64,000 nucleotides of DNA from Ditylenchus dipsaci (Eukaryota; Nematoda; Chromadorea; Rhabditida; Anguinidae): NCBI GenBank assembly GCA_004194705.1, contig SADC01001277.1, forward strand, positions 806,001 through 870,000, given 5' to 3'. Position 1 is the stretch's first letter. The number at the start of each line of letters is the position of its first letter. Positions 10,549 to 22,600 of this stretch are shown here, in pieces. A program made the translations under genes and the position numbers. Below the pieces are notes generated by a model. The model did not search any database and had not been told where the DNA came from. It worked only from the letters and a program-made list of their open reading frames with translations.

Positions 10549-13409
10549 TCAAGCTGAGCCTCGATTACGAAATAAACGCTTAGCTAATCGACTTTGGACA
10601 TTTGTAAAAGAGTTGTTGTTTTTGCTTATTTCTGGAGGCATGGATCTGACACTTTTTAAAACCATAGATTCTTCCACTTTCCCAAGCATAGTAAAATGTG
10701 CTTGAAAAGCTCGACGATAGTCTCTGCTGAAAAACAATTAATATCTTTTATTTTACTTTAATAAGAAATTATAATAAGAAATTTTTATTTTACCTAAAAG
10801 TGTATAAAATCGGAGCGTTACTTAGCATAGCAAAGTTGGTGAAGCAAGTAAGACAAGTTGACAAAATGTATCCTTGCATTGGGGTCAGCTGAATATTTGG
10901 AACAACTAAATAACGAGTGACAATATTTAGCAGCCATCCAAATACTTCCATTCCAACTAACATCATAAGAGACTTGAAAATCCTGTTCGAAGAAGGTGAT
11001 GAAGCTACAAAGAAAAATATTTGTTGGGATGTTAATTAACTAATAAATTAACGAAATTCCATTTTCTGAAAAATGGGTCAAACCGATGTTTTTGTGAATT
11101 CGGTATCTCCTGTTCTTGTTGTTATTTTCAGATTATGGTTTCAAGTTCCCGGCTTTTATATTAGTTTTTGGTGTTATCTTTTTGCTTTGGCCTCAAATAT
11201 ATTTCTTTCGTTTTTTCAGCCTTGTGTAAAAAAGTGCAATGATTTGCATAGAACTTTAGAAGCAGTCGAAAATTCAACAAGCTTTACCAGTTCCACTTCT
11301 CGATCTTTACTGTCTTTTTTGTTCTGCTTTCAGGTACATCTTTTTTTGTTCTGATTTTCCACCCTCGATTAAAAATTTTGGCTCTTTTTTGCTCTAGCCT
11401 TAAGTATTTTTCTTTTTTGTTCTCATTTTCAGTCTTCGGTTAAATTTTCTGCATGCTTTTGCTATAGTCTATCTATTTTTCCGAATGCTAACAAAGATGA
11501 AGATAGCTAAGGCTAGAGACACAAGAGTGACAAAAAAAATCCTTAAATTAACTACGAAATACCTTGTACTTTATCAAAGGTTTTGATTCTTAGTATGAAC
11601 CAAACAATTAAGTAAATTACTATTGTAAGAACACATATAACAGCTGAAATAGTCGATGAAATAATCATGGCTTCAGACTGAGCAAGGTCACTGGTGCCAC
11701 AAATAGTTGGCCTGTAAATTTAAAATATGAAAATTTTTTCGGAAATATGTTTTCCAGTTGGAGGATATAAATATAAATACAATACTTTTTTGTATCAAAT
11801 TTACTTTTTTTCGTACCGAATTTCTTTTTTTCTCTACAAAACCTAATTTTCCGTCCAAGACCAAACAAATTTTGCAATATTTTGTGAGAATTTAAATTTT
11901 ATAGTTTGAAAATGACTTGGATCCCTCAGAATTCACCCCGGAGTGACCAAAAGCCCCTGAAAGTCGGTTTTTCGCGGGTTTACTAATGGGAGTGAACTTT
12001 TTGTGAAAAAGCGATTGGGCGGATCAGAATTCCAGTCCGATTGGCTTAAACACTCAGAATTTCACCCTGAACCACTCAAAACCACCATAAATCTGGAATT
12101 CTGAGCGACTAAGCCAATCGAACTCGAAATCTGATCCGTTTAATCACTTTTTCGCAAAAAGTTCACCCTCTTTAGTGAAACGACCAAAAAACTTTCCTTG
12201 GCTTCTGGCCACGCCGAGGTGGGATTCTGCGCATCGCAAGTCATTTTATGTCAAAAAATTTGAATTCTCGCAAAATTTTGTTGGTCTTGGACAGAAAATT
12301 AGGATTGGTAGAGAATAAAGAAAATTTGTTACAAAAGAGTGAATTTGGTACAAAAAAAAAGTATTGCCCAACATAAATTAGCTTTTTGTTATAAAAAGCT
12401 TACAAATCAGGGACTCTTCGTATTGCTCTACAATAAATCCAGAGCATAACTAAACCATAACTAGAACAAATGGAAACAACGATGGAAGAATAAGTAAACA
12501 CATTTTGTTTGTTAGCCCTAAAGTTAGTATAAATTAGTACCCTAAAATTAGTAACCTTGTTACAAAATAGTGTCTTAGTTACCATATAGGAAAAATAATG
12601 CTCACAAGTCTATCAACACCAATTGCCAGAGCTAACCAAGGAACAATTAATATACCAAAAAGCGAAACAGACTGTAAATAAAAACACTGCTGTAGTTCAA
12701 TAAAGTTTATTCCAGTCAAGACAATAAACATGGATGCATTGTGTCCTAACTCATAGACAAAACAGTAAAGTGCATTGAAAGCAAGAAATATATTGCACGG
12801 ATTATGAATTGACCTGTAAGTACAATAGTTGTTTTTGTATCTGAATTTTATATAATCATGACTTCACCACTTTCATTTTTTAAGAACTGCTAAATTCTAA
12901 AACAGGCACCCCCGTCGACTCTGTAACATGCATTCCAGCTTCACTATTTAATTTGTAAAAAGTAGTAACAACTCAAGAAAAAAGATAAAATCATAATTTT
13001 ACGAAAATCAACTTAGAAGGTTACGGCAAACTGCTGTGGTGCCTGTTTTGGAATCGCACCTTAAAACAAGTAATTAATAACAAACACAATAGTGCATGAA
13101 CATTTTATGACTGCTTCAATGCGCCGATAAATCTTTTTATCGATAAATTGAGCAGCGAAATTAAATGAACGTCTGAAAGATTTTCTAGACGCTTATTCTT
13201 TAATTTGTTTGTCAAAATTTTATTTATAAAATTGCTAATCGTAAAAAATACTAAGCAACTGAAAAATTGTGCAAACTTGCAAAAATGCACCTATTTTTTA
13301 TGGTAACGTATACAAGTGAAGCGTTAAAGAAACTAGCAACCATGCCTATCGACCATCTTGATCCAACTATCAGTATTAAAGTGGGTGAGACACCAGCGTC
13401 TTTAGACAT
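10549..13409 (-). CDS. Srsx-class chemosensory 7TM receptor
   Basis: Six exons: 13291-13409, 12583-12813, 12404-12517, 11563-11711, 10794-11004, 10549-10726. All splice phases agree and the exons total exactly 1002 bases, giving a complete 333-residue protein without frame breaks. Srsx landmarks include SIHNPCNIFLAFNAL after TM1 (around residue 40), LAIGVDRLVSIIFPIW at the end of TM3 (around residue 105), LPTICG before TM5, and SNAPILYTF then DYRRAF after TM7 (around residue 268-280), followed by a cytoplasmic tail of about 55 residues. The family is nematode-specific and acts at the plasma membrane, probably of sensory neurons, as a G-protein-coupled receptor. The third intron (11712-12403) contains a palindromic repeat whose relative lies at 43905-44290. 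The ligand cannot be inferred. Confidence 0.9.
11780..12365. repeat. Palindromic repeat inside srsx intron
   Basis: The outer phrases (ATACTTTTTTGTATC, AACCTAATTTTCCGTCCAAG) return in complement at 12285-12365. The centre is a shorter hairpin around AAAGCGATTGGGCGGATCAG / CTGATCCGTTTAATCACTTT. A diverged copy lies at 43905-44290, within NHR copy 2. Confidence 0.6.
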
Positions 13410-14117
13410 ATTGTAAACCTTAACAAGTTTTCAAAGTTATATAAAAAAGTACAAACCGTGTTGTTACTGCTCATAATTGACCAATTTTTTTACAGAATTT
13501 TTTTAAAAGTATTTTGAAATTATAAATTAAATTAAGAATAAATTTAAAACTCCGTCTGAGAAATCGGAAGCAACTAAAATAGAGTACTGTAAGAGGAAAA
13601 TTTAGTATTTTGTGCTAAGACGCTTTAGTTCTGTTAATTCACAAAAAGTTTAATAATGCGTTGTATCTGTCTGGTGGAAATTATAATAAATGTCAAGTGT
13701 TAAATAAAACTTGTAATTAAAGTGGTATTTCTATTTATCTACTCAACTTTTTTTATTGTTGAGTTAAATTAGGTGGAACTTTGAAAATTCTATCTGAATG
13801 ACTAATACCTACTTTTTAAAACCCTTTCACTAAAACATTTAATTATGCTGAGTCACGTTTCGACCTGTTTTTTTAGTTCAGCTTTTTCAGTAACTGAACA
13901 AATTATCTTGTAGAACCATAAAATAATCAGTTTGGTGCATAATGAAGTTGAATTTATATCATTTAAAGAAGCATGCCCAAATTGGTGCCCGCCAATTCAA
14001 AATTTTCCTGATCGTTTCTAATCAACTTCTGAACGGATTTTCTCACTTGCTAAAAAAACTATACCTAAAATTAAATTATAGGCCTTGTTTTGTTAGAAAA
14101 GAATCGAAAACTTGATA
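13410..14117. other. Upstream of srsx gene, nothing recognised
   Basis: AT-rich intergenic DNA. The receptor's promoter is probably here, but no specific site can be claimed. Confidence 0.4.
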
Positions 14118-14306
14118 CAGTCAAACCTCGATTTAACAGCCCCAGGGCCGAATTTGATTTGACTAAAACATAAGGATTAATACCCCCGATTTCACGCACA
14201 GCCGCCCTCCCCCCCCCCCCCCCCTCACTCTGATTTAACGGCCCTCTACGGCCGGTCTCGACTGAGAAAATAAACCTCGATTTAACGGCCTCTTGGTGTT
14301 TGACTG
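14118..14306. mobile_element. Tc1/mariner-type MITE, CAGTCAAACCTCGATTTAAC
   Basis: Ends CAGTCAAACCTCG and the complement of TTTGACTG are inverted copies; TA precedes the left end, CA follows the right. The word CCTCGATTTAACGGCC repeats inside. It belongs with 16383-16567, 36613-37598 and 48410-48594. It also contains a run of 16 C bases. Confidence 0.7.
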
Positions 14307-14952
14307 CACAGAAATCCAATCATCTTTAAATTTTAGCAGTAAATTTTGCGGGAATTTAAATTTTTCAGTCAGCAATATCTGGTGATGTCAAGCCGAACAC
14401 AACACCTTGTACACAATTAGACATTAGAAAAAATGGTGTTTAGGTAAGCAGTATACATACCATGGGAGCACTTGAACCTGAGCCCCCCCCCACTCACTTG
14501 AACCTGAGAACCAAAGAATCAGCTAAAGAGTTGGATGTACAAGAAATATTTTTGCGATTGACGATTCTTAGTATTTATCTATATTTTGAATTTAAACATT
14601 TGGCCTTTGACTAACTTCTGTTTTTAGAATATATATATATATATATAGAAAACGATAAAGAGATGCCTTTAAGAGACATTATAAAAACTCAAGACTCTAG
14701 TGTATTAACTGGTGACAAATAAGTGCGGAACGAAATTTCGAGCTGATTTTTAGTAATGAAATCTTTTTCGAAACAATATTACAAACATATGGTTTTGTAG
14801 CTCTTTCCATGCTCTTTCAAATGGTATATTCACTTTTCCTTCGTATTTGATATTTCCTGTAAAAGTTGAAGAAAGAACGAAGAGGGTGGAAAGTAATTTA
14901 TGCAGAGCATTCTCCGTTTTAAATTGGGATGTAATCATATCAAATTGGTTGT

Positions 14953-15396
14953 TACACTTTTCGACCCTGAAATGGCGCTTTTTCTGCCGGAAATGGCACT
15001 TTTCCTGCCGGAAATTTTAAAAAGCTTCTATTCTCAGGGGTTTCCTTATTTTGATGACCAACGTGTAGTTCAGAATCTCAGCTTTCTAACAAGCTATTAA
15101 CTGACTGAATGAAGTTTCAAAAAGTTGGAGAAAAAAGTCTTTTAATGAAGCAAATTTTTTCAAAATGTAGTCCATTCAAAAACCGTTCTCTCCAACTTTT
15201 TGAAACTTCATTCAGTCAGTTAATAGCTTGTTAGAAAGCTGAGATTTTGGGCTACACGTTGGTCAAAAAATTTAAAAAATGATGAGGTAACCCCTGAGAA
15301 TAAAAGCTTTATTTTAAAATTTTAAAATATCCCGCGGGAAAAGTGCCATTTCCGGCTGAAAAAGCGCCATTTCAGGGTCGAAAAGTATTTCAACCT
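14953..15396. repeat. Nested long inverted repeat
   Basis: Arms of about 190 bases: TTTTCGACCCTGAAATGGCG ... AACAAGCTATTAACTGACTG at the left and its near-perfect complement at the right. The loop is about 60 bases. CTGCCGGAAATGGCACTTTT repeats in each arm. Confidence 0.7.
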
Positions 15397-15454
15397 ATCA
15401 AATTAGCAACTAAATTTATTTGATAAAAAACAGTCTTGTAGCATTTTCATTCCA

Positions 15455-15835
15455 CTATGGAGTGGTATATAATTTTATTTTCTTTTCAATAAAATGGCCT
15501 CCCAGTGCCTCAATGCATTTACTGAGTCTTTTCGGGAACGCGTTAACGGCATTTTGAATCATGTTTTGAGGAACGTCATCCCACTCTCCCATCAAAGAAG
15601 CTTTCAATGAAGCGATGAGTTTTGTGACTGAGAAAAGGCCAGGCAAAAAAGAAAAAAGGGGAGAGGGCAAGGGGAAGAATTGGGAGGCCATTCACCAGTT
15701 GGACGAGTCCAGTGGGAGTCCACTGTGATGGTGTCAGGAGAGTTCTCTGTGATCCATTGTTGATTGTCGTATGCTCGATGTGAGCACCCTATTCTGCTGA
15801 AAGCACCACTCGTCTCCTAAGTTACCCTCTGGCCA
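15455..15835 (-). pseudogene. Tc1/mariner transposase C-terminal fragment
   Basis: An open stretch on the minus strand contains SLMGEWDDVPQNMIQNAV and FPKRLSKCIEALGGHFIE, the C-terminal pattern of Tc1-type transposases (eWddIpq ... fpkRlraCI ... GGHfe). Upstream, in shifted frames, are degraded versions of the FQQ, DNQQWI and EWPPNS motifs near the last catalytic residue. A low-complexity insertion sits between EWPPN and the tail. It cannot encode an active enzyme. Confidence 0.65.
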
Positions 15836-16382
15836 TGGGAGAATCCAAAATAAAACCATCCAAAATTAAAACGCAGAATGCTCTGCATAAATTATTTTCC
15901 ACCCCCTTATTCTTTCTTCAACTTTTACAATAAATATACAACACAAAGGGAAAGTGAATATACCATTAGAAAGAAGATGGAAAGAGCTACAAAACCATAT
16001 GTTTGGAATAATTTTTCGAAAAAAATTTCATTACTAAAAGTCAGCACAAAATTCCGTTTCGAACTTATTTGTCATCAGTTAGTAATAGTTTCTTTTAAAA
16101 AATATTGCATTTCAATGCTTGCTTAAAAGAATGCACTTTCACTGAGATCACAACTCCTGCTGAAACTTAAAAAAAATTATTATTTGTTACTGAAGATCGT
16201 GAAGTGTATGTAAAGTGTGAGTGCAAAAAAAATACAGTTGGACAAAGAGAAGACAATCGTTGAACAAACAGTTGGTCGTGTCTGTACTGACATTGATATA
16301 GAAAAAAAGTAAAAAATAAATAAAAAAAACATTATTTTTTTAGTTATTCAGCATTTTACACAATGTTTTACACAACACAGTA

Positions 16383-16567
16383 CAGTCAAGTCTCGATTTA
16401 ACGAACCCCTGGGGACCGCCAAAAATGTTCGTTAAATCGAAGGTTTCTTTAAATCGAGAGCTTATTTTAGTCATTTTATTTTATCGGTGGCCAAATAGCC
16501 ACCAAAAAAGGTTCGTTAAATCAAGAGTTTCGTTAAATCGGGGTTTCGTTAAATCGAGACTTGACTG
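16383..16567. mobile_element. Tc1/mariner-type MITE, TTCGTTAAATCGAG words
   Basis: TA duplications at 16381-16382 and 16568-16569 flank perfect inverted ends CAGTCAAGTCTCGATTTAAC. GTTCGTTAAATCGAGG-like words repeat six times. Confidence 0.85.
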
Positions 16568-16842
16568 TATTGAATAATTTGCAGAATGCCACCAAAGATT
16601 ACCAAAAGATTGTAAAAATTACAAAAATGTTTGGGAATTTCGGCTTTGACTCGAAAAAATTCCGGGCCAACTCTACTTCTGACACATCCTGTGCTTAAGT
16701 TTTATTTATTACACCTCCCTGGGATTTTAATTCTGCGTGTCCAAACACCTGTAATTTTAATTTTCAAGTTGTAAATAAATGAGATTTGTTAGTAAACCAA
16801 ATGACTTAGAAGTCCTTAAAAATAAACTTTAAACTGGCTATT

Positions 16843-16848
16843 TTTATT
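16843..16848 (-). terminator. Poly(A) signal AATAAA
   Basis: Minus-strand AATAAA 27 bases beyond the stop codon of the TSP1-like gene. Confidence 0.5.
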
Positions 16849-16874
16849 CCATGTTGTAATTTTTTTATAAACCA

Positions 16875-17918
16875 CTAAACAGCATTTAAAACAGTTGTAT
16901 TGCCACAAACTATATTTCCCTCAAAACCTTGTACTGTAAACGAATTGCAGCAAGAAGGCTGAGGAAATGCACAAGGAGTAGGGTTACAAGTTGCTGTTGT
17001 TGCTGTGTTTCCTCTAAAAATAAAAAATTATTGGTGTGTAAATACAAATTTATTAAAACATTAAAAAAAATTGAGTTCTAGAATTTCAAAGTAAGTGTAG
17101 CTTCATTTAGAATTGAACCGTAAATACCGTATTTTCTCTAATAATAGCCGCCCCCCCCCGCTCAACTTTGAGGGTATATATCTCAGAGCACAGTCATTAT
17201 TTTGCAAAGCTGCTAATTCATAACTTCTCTACTGATTCCGCTTTTCGGATTTTGAATGAGCACACGAAAATTTTCCTGATTTTTAGGTGATCGGAAAATA
17301 GAAGCCCGGGGCTTCTATTAGAGAAAATACCATAACTTTTGGATAAAAGTTTTCTTTGGCTCCGTCAGATTTTCTGACAATTTTTGAAGAACTTTAAATC
17401 TGGTTTGCAACATTTTTTGTTCAATAGATTTTAGCAGGTGCTTTTTCAAAAATGTATTGTTAGAAATTACTAGAAAGTGAGTTTTTTCGAAACTGAACAT
17501 TATCACAACTAAAAACCTGGTTGTATTCACAGAAAAGACTGAAAACTAGGTATAAAAATAAAGGTTCGGTGAACTGACTGCTAAGGCTTCGGTAAATTGA
17601 CCGAAAACATTTAAAAAAGCCGAAACCGAAAGTTGACTGCACTTACATGCACGGACAGCCAATAGTCTCATTGATACACGAACGCACCAAAGATTGTGTG
17701 CCACAATTTCCACATTTTTCTGTACAAGGAGAGGAGCTTAACCATCTGAACAATATTATTTTTTGTGTTTCAAATACAATTTAAAAATATCACTAATTTT
17801 ACCTGCCCCATGTGCCTTCGCACTCATCGCTAGTCTGAGCAGGAACAGTAGAAAAGTGCAGAAAAAATAAGAAAATTGCTAGTGAAGAATTTTGGGTTAA
17901 AATCACTGTAACTAGCAT
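16875..17918 (-). CDS. Small secreted protein with TSP1-like and CC domains
   Basis: Three exons, 17803-17918 (in-frame sequence extends up to 18026), 17647-17745 and 16875-17013, join in phase 2 at both junctions without frame breaks. From the ATG at 17916-17918 the product is 117 residues with a signal peptide (MLVTVILTQNSSLAIFLFFL, cut near VPAQ). The mature part begins DECEGTWGRWLSSSPC, a thrombospondin type-1-like start, and continues TEKCGNCGTQSLVRSCI. Exon 3 encodes CAFPQPSCCNSFTV and VCGNTT, a double-Cys C-terminal pattern seen beside TSP1 modules in small nematode secreted proteins. An earlier ATG at 18024-18026 would add 36 residues but hide the signal peptide, so I prefer the later one. 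It is probably an extracellular adhesive or protective protein. Confidence 0.75.
17125..17335. repeat. Short inverted repeat in intron
   Basis: TACCGTATTTTCTCTAATAATAG at 17127 returns as CTATTAGAGAAAATACCATA at 17316-17335. It flanks a C-run and lies in the second intron of the TSP1-like gene; probably an unclassified MITE. Confidence 0.5.
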
Positions 17919-18488
17919 ATATTTAAAAAGAATTTCAAAAGCGTATGCTAAATTTTTTAGTTCATCGTTCAAAATAATTTCGGCTGCCAAGTGTTTCAGG
18001 TGTGTAAATATTATTAAATATATCATTACTGGATTTATGATGGTGCAAAATTTACCTTTTTATATTTGACGTATTTGCAATAGAATAGAATATATGAAAG
18101 TTTAGCGACAACAAAAAAAAGTTTGCGCAGTGGTTTTTGTGGTGATTCTGCTCATGAGAGAGTCAGTAAAAAGATCAGTAAGAATAGCAATGGCCTAAAA
18201 TTACTCCCTTAATTTTTTTTCAATTTTATACTTTTTGCGTGGGAGCATCCGCTTTTGCCAAAGACACCTTTATGGCGCTACTGTCAACGCAATAATCTAG
18301 AACGAAGGCATTTTATGTAAAAATAAGCAGTTCAGAATAAGCTCATAAAACTCTATTTTCTTCGAGCCGTGAATAATGATTAACTTTTACTTACTTTTGC
18401 CTATTTAAGCTGTAGAGTGGTTGTGTTAACATGCTTTTTTCGGAACCTAGTTCTGAATATCTTTTTTATATGATCTTTTGTAGTTATA
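17919..18488. other. Intergenic, nothing recognised
   Basis: AT-rich DNA upstream of the TSP1-like gene with no further exon found. Confidence 0.4.
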
Positions 18489-19282
18489 ACTGGTGACAAA
18501 TAACTTCTGCACGGAATTTCGCGCTGATTTTTAGTAATGAAATTTATTTTGGAAAAAACATTCCAAACATATGATTTTGTAGCTCTTTCCACCTTCTTTT
18601 GATTGGTATATAAAGTTTCATTGGAATATTTTGATAAAACCATTATTTTGCTACAAACACATGTGAGGTCATTTTAGGATGTTGGTAGGCATTTTTATTA
18701 CTTTAACTGATCAAAAGTTTTATTTGGAAATTTCAAGCTACAGCAAAATTAGAGCATCATGATGTAGCGCAGCTCAAGAGCTACAAAACCCACCTTGCAG
18801 AGTATGTTTTAAAATTCTGGGTGTTGAGATATGGTTTTTTTTTAAAAATGAAATTCTTGAAAAATGACCAAATCCAAAAAATCTGGAGAAAATTTGATTT
18901 TGGTCATTTTTCAAGAATTTCATTTTTAAAAAAAAACCATATCTCAACACCCAGAATTTTAAAACATACTCTGTAAGGTGGGTTTTGTAGCTCTTGAGCT
19001 GCGCTACATCATGATGCTCTAATTTTGCTGTAGCTTGAAATTTCCAAATAAAACTTTTGATCAGTTAAAGTAATAAAAATGCCTACCAACATCCTAAAAT
19101 GACCTCACATGTGTTTGTAGAAAAATAATAGCTTTTCCAGAATATTCCAATAAAACTTCATACACCATTTAAAAGAGGATGGACAGAGCTACAAAACCAT
19201 ATGTTTGGAATGCTTTTTCCAAAATAAATTTCATTACTAAAAATCAGCACGAAATTCCGTGCAGAAGTTATTTGTCACCAGT
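18489..19282. mobile_element. Near-perfect 794-bp hairpin element
   Basis: The whole element is an inverted repeat with arms of about 380 bases: ACTGGTGACAAATAACTTCT at the left, its complement at the right. TA precedes the left end but TC follows the right. Inner phrases (CATCATGATGTAGCGCAGCT, AACACCCAGAATTTTAAAAC) pair almost without mismatch. The terminal 110 bases match 14708-16079. There is no coding content. Confidence 0.8.
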
Positions 19283-19654
19283 TCCTTTCCCAACTGCTTG
19301 AACCGAGCTCTCGTACTGCTTAAAATATCCTTAAGTTGCCCTAAAGCTGAAATTTTCGCTGTTTCTTGCAAGTTTTTTTCATTCTGATTAAATTTGTTAA
19401 GTTCAAAGTTATCGCATGTTTTTACGTTTCATTTTAGCAAAGTTACAAATAGGTGCATTGTGTCCCTTCGTTTAATTTCGATTATGGAGAATAACAGCTA
19501 TGGAATCTAACTGAAAAGTGTAGTGTGGATTTGAGTAGCTTCAAAAAATCTCATAGTGCATAAGAATTTTATAATAACCTTAAAAACATTCACACTGTAT
19601 ATTTGAAATACGTAATGAAAACCAATGATTTCAATGCTTTTACAAAAAAATGAC

Positions 19655-22600
19655 TTATACAAACATAACTTCTGCAATATATGGAGCATGATAACATTTT
19701 AGCTTCAGAATACTATGCAGGAACAAATGTATTTTCTTTAGCCTTCGAGTCTAATAAAAACACAACTTTATTCAAAAAAATTAAAGAAAACTCACAGATT
19801 TTAGGAGACATGAAAATAGGGAAAGTATATCACCATACTTTTTCGCGCCTTCTAAGACACCTATTTTTGCTTGAAGATAGTGCAACAGAATATTAGAGTA
19901 TCTTTGAGATTCTTTTCTAGCAGGTCTCTATCTTCTGATTTTATACCGTCGACTGCTAAAAGTATAAAGTTTTGTGATTTTATAGGTTTGTTGAATTAAC
20001 GAATTGAAATTCCTGCTCCCAACCATTTTTTTCCGGCGCCGGCGCTGGGGTTAATCAAAAATTTTGGTCGGACCTGGCGCTAAATTTTTTTGAACCGGTT
20101 ACGCAGCTTAGTTTTCTGACAATTTAAAATAAAAAATTACCAACAAACTCCTTTTTTAATTAAAAAGACATGTTAACTAGCTACCTGAGTTTAAGAAGAT
20201 AATTGCTTTAAGCAACACATATTCTTCCATTGTTAATCTTACATAGGGTTGGGTAATTCTCCGGAAAAAGTATTTCTCTGGTAATTACCCGGGTGATTTC
20301 GGGTAATTACCCAAGTAATTACGGAGAAATAAGGCAGGAAAAGTATTTTTCCGGGTAATTACCCGGGTAATTACCAGGGTAATTACCCGGGTAATTACCA
20401 ATCAACCAACCTAATCTTACACGTCTTATTGGATCCATAACAGTGGTGAAAAGGTCTGTATGTGATTTGGTTTGATGACTAAAATCGTTTTCAGAGGAAA
20501 AGCCGAAATTCTAACACAGAATTAGTGTTCAGCATGGTCGATTTGCCTGTGAAACTATTCTCAGAATTTAAAATTCACTGAAAGTTCGAAATCCCGCTCA
20601 AGACAAAGAACATTTGATTTTGCGTTATTTTGCAATGAATGTTCTTTGTCTCTAGCGGAATTTCAAACTTTCAGTGAATTTCAAATTTTAAGAATAGTTT
20701 CACAGGCAAATCGACCATGCTGAACACGAATTCATTGTAAGAATTTTGGGGTTTCCTAGGGGTTACAAAGTTTCAGGTCAGAATATTTATGAATTACATT
20801 ACATTTATACGTTCTGAGTCGATTTTCACCTTTATTTAACAACTTTTTCCGTACATGAATACAGCGTTCTGCGCTCTTTGGATAGCTCTATCTGAATCTA
20901 CAATAAAAAAACAGTGTACTATTAGCACAATTAAGCCACGAACTAATTTTCTAAACTCGGCTTTTAAAAAATGGTTGTATTTTTTTTTTTGGATTTCACT
21001 TATTAAATAAAATTTATGTATTTGACATGTCATGTACCATTAGAAAGCCCATGATGTCAGCAAGATTTCGAGCTATAGAACATAAGATGCCGCAGTTTGG
21101 AAAAAAAATTATGATCAATTTGGTGAATGGATCTGAAGTGCATTTCATCAAATATTTGAAACCCCTGATGACCCGACCCAAACCGTGTTTTAGAAAAAAC
21201 TAGATTGATATACATGCTCAGCGTGAAGGTAAACGTAAAGGTAAACTTGTAACAGGCAGCCCTTCTCGTATTAAATATGGTTCTTTTCGGTTATTGTGAC
21301 CTCCACTATGTTTGAAATCTTTTTTATATACTGTTCATGGTGACTGAGGTGATTATGTTAAACACAAACACCTTAATAACCATAAAAAGCAACCAAAAAA
21401 TATTTTTGTTTTGGGTATTTTGTATATATTGTTGATGAGCTCCTAAGATGAGGTCCAGATAACCGAAGAGAACCAAAATCGGAATTCATAGACATTCTCG
21501 GCGGGAAATTCTGCACCTAAAAGTGAACTTGTAATAGGTAGTGCTTCTCGTGTTAAATAAACGGTCATTTTAAAGCTTCAAAATCAACAAGAAATTTTCA
21601 TAAAAAACTAAAATTGAAAGCTTAAGTATAATGATCATAGTCACGCTCAAGAAAAACACAAAATAAATTTTTCGAAAATCTAACCGGCTAAATTTTGAAT
21701 GATTCTTACATGGGTTCAACTACTGAATCAAGAGTCCCCAGCATTGTCATTTTAATCGGTGTCCATCCATTCGGAAAAACAAAGGTTCTTCATTTTGATT
21801 GTAAGAGTAAAATCCATCCATCAAGTTAGTGCACAATAGAGCCGTGTGTTTAAGAAGTGATTCCTGAAAATTACATCGCATAATTAGCGTACCCTCAAAC
21901 CAGAGCACACTTTTCAAATAGAGATACAGTCGAGTCTCGAAATAATACATACACCTAGGTCAGTCCTGACGAATAAATTGGCACTCGATTAAATATACAC
22001 CGAAGAAAAATTTGCATTTTCTTTGCTAAAACAGTAATGTTAATCTTTTTGGGTGCGAGCTGAACACTCATTTAACACGTTTAGGCATTTTTTAATAACA
22101 AACATTAATATGAACTGTTAATATACTGTCGACAAGCTTACGCCGATAATTAAAGAATTTCTAGTAAATTATACGAGAAATTCCAAAGTAATTACTTACA
22201 ATTATTGCGCTCGGTGAAAAACGTCAATAAAAGAAACATAGCCGTAGCCGACAACGAGAATTTAAAACGTTTGAATTCGCGCGGGACAGTTCTCTTTCGT
22301 CTTTCATTGTACTCTTCTGAGTCATTCAAAGCACGTCAAAAGAGTACAGTGGGGGACGAAAGAGAACTGTCTCGCACAAATTCAAGCATTTGAAATTTTC
22401 GTTGTCGGCGACGGCTATGGTCCTTTAAAGCTGCAATCATTAGCTTCTTTTTTGTGACCGGGACCTTTTCTTAGGAGCCTCTCAGCGATCTATGCTTGGA
22501 AAACCTACCTTGCCATCTACATCTCCCATTTCTCCCCTACCTGAGCACCTACTTTAACTGGGCACCACACGCAAAGAAAATTAAAATGTTAAGAATAAGT

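Larger units (their letters stand above)
14708..16079. mobile_element. Tc1/mariner element with decayed transposase
   Basis: Long inverted ends, ACTGGTGACAAATAAGTGCG at the left and the complement of CGAACTTATTTGTCATCAGT at the right, are each flanked by TA, the expected target duplication. Arms of about 220 bases include the phrase CATATGGTTTTGTAGCTCTT. A second inverted repeat is nested inside (14953-15396), and a degraded transposase C-terminus lies at 15455-15835 on the minus strand. A shorter relative is at 18489-19282. Confidence 0.75.

Noticed and set aside
14205..14226. C-run as a programmed slippage site
   Set aside because: It is inside a non-coding MITE; no reading frame crosses it.
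15878..16126. Short protein MLCINYFPPPYSFF...
   Set aside because: It lies in the inverted arm of a Tc1/mariner element; the arm's copies at 14740 and 18560 are not open in the same frame.
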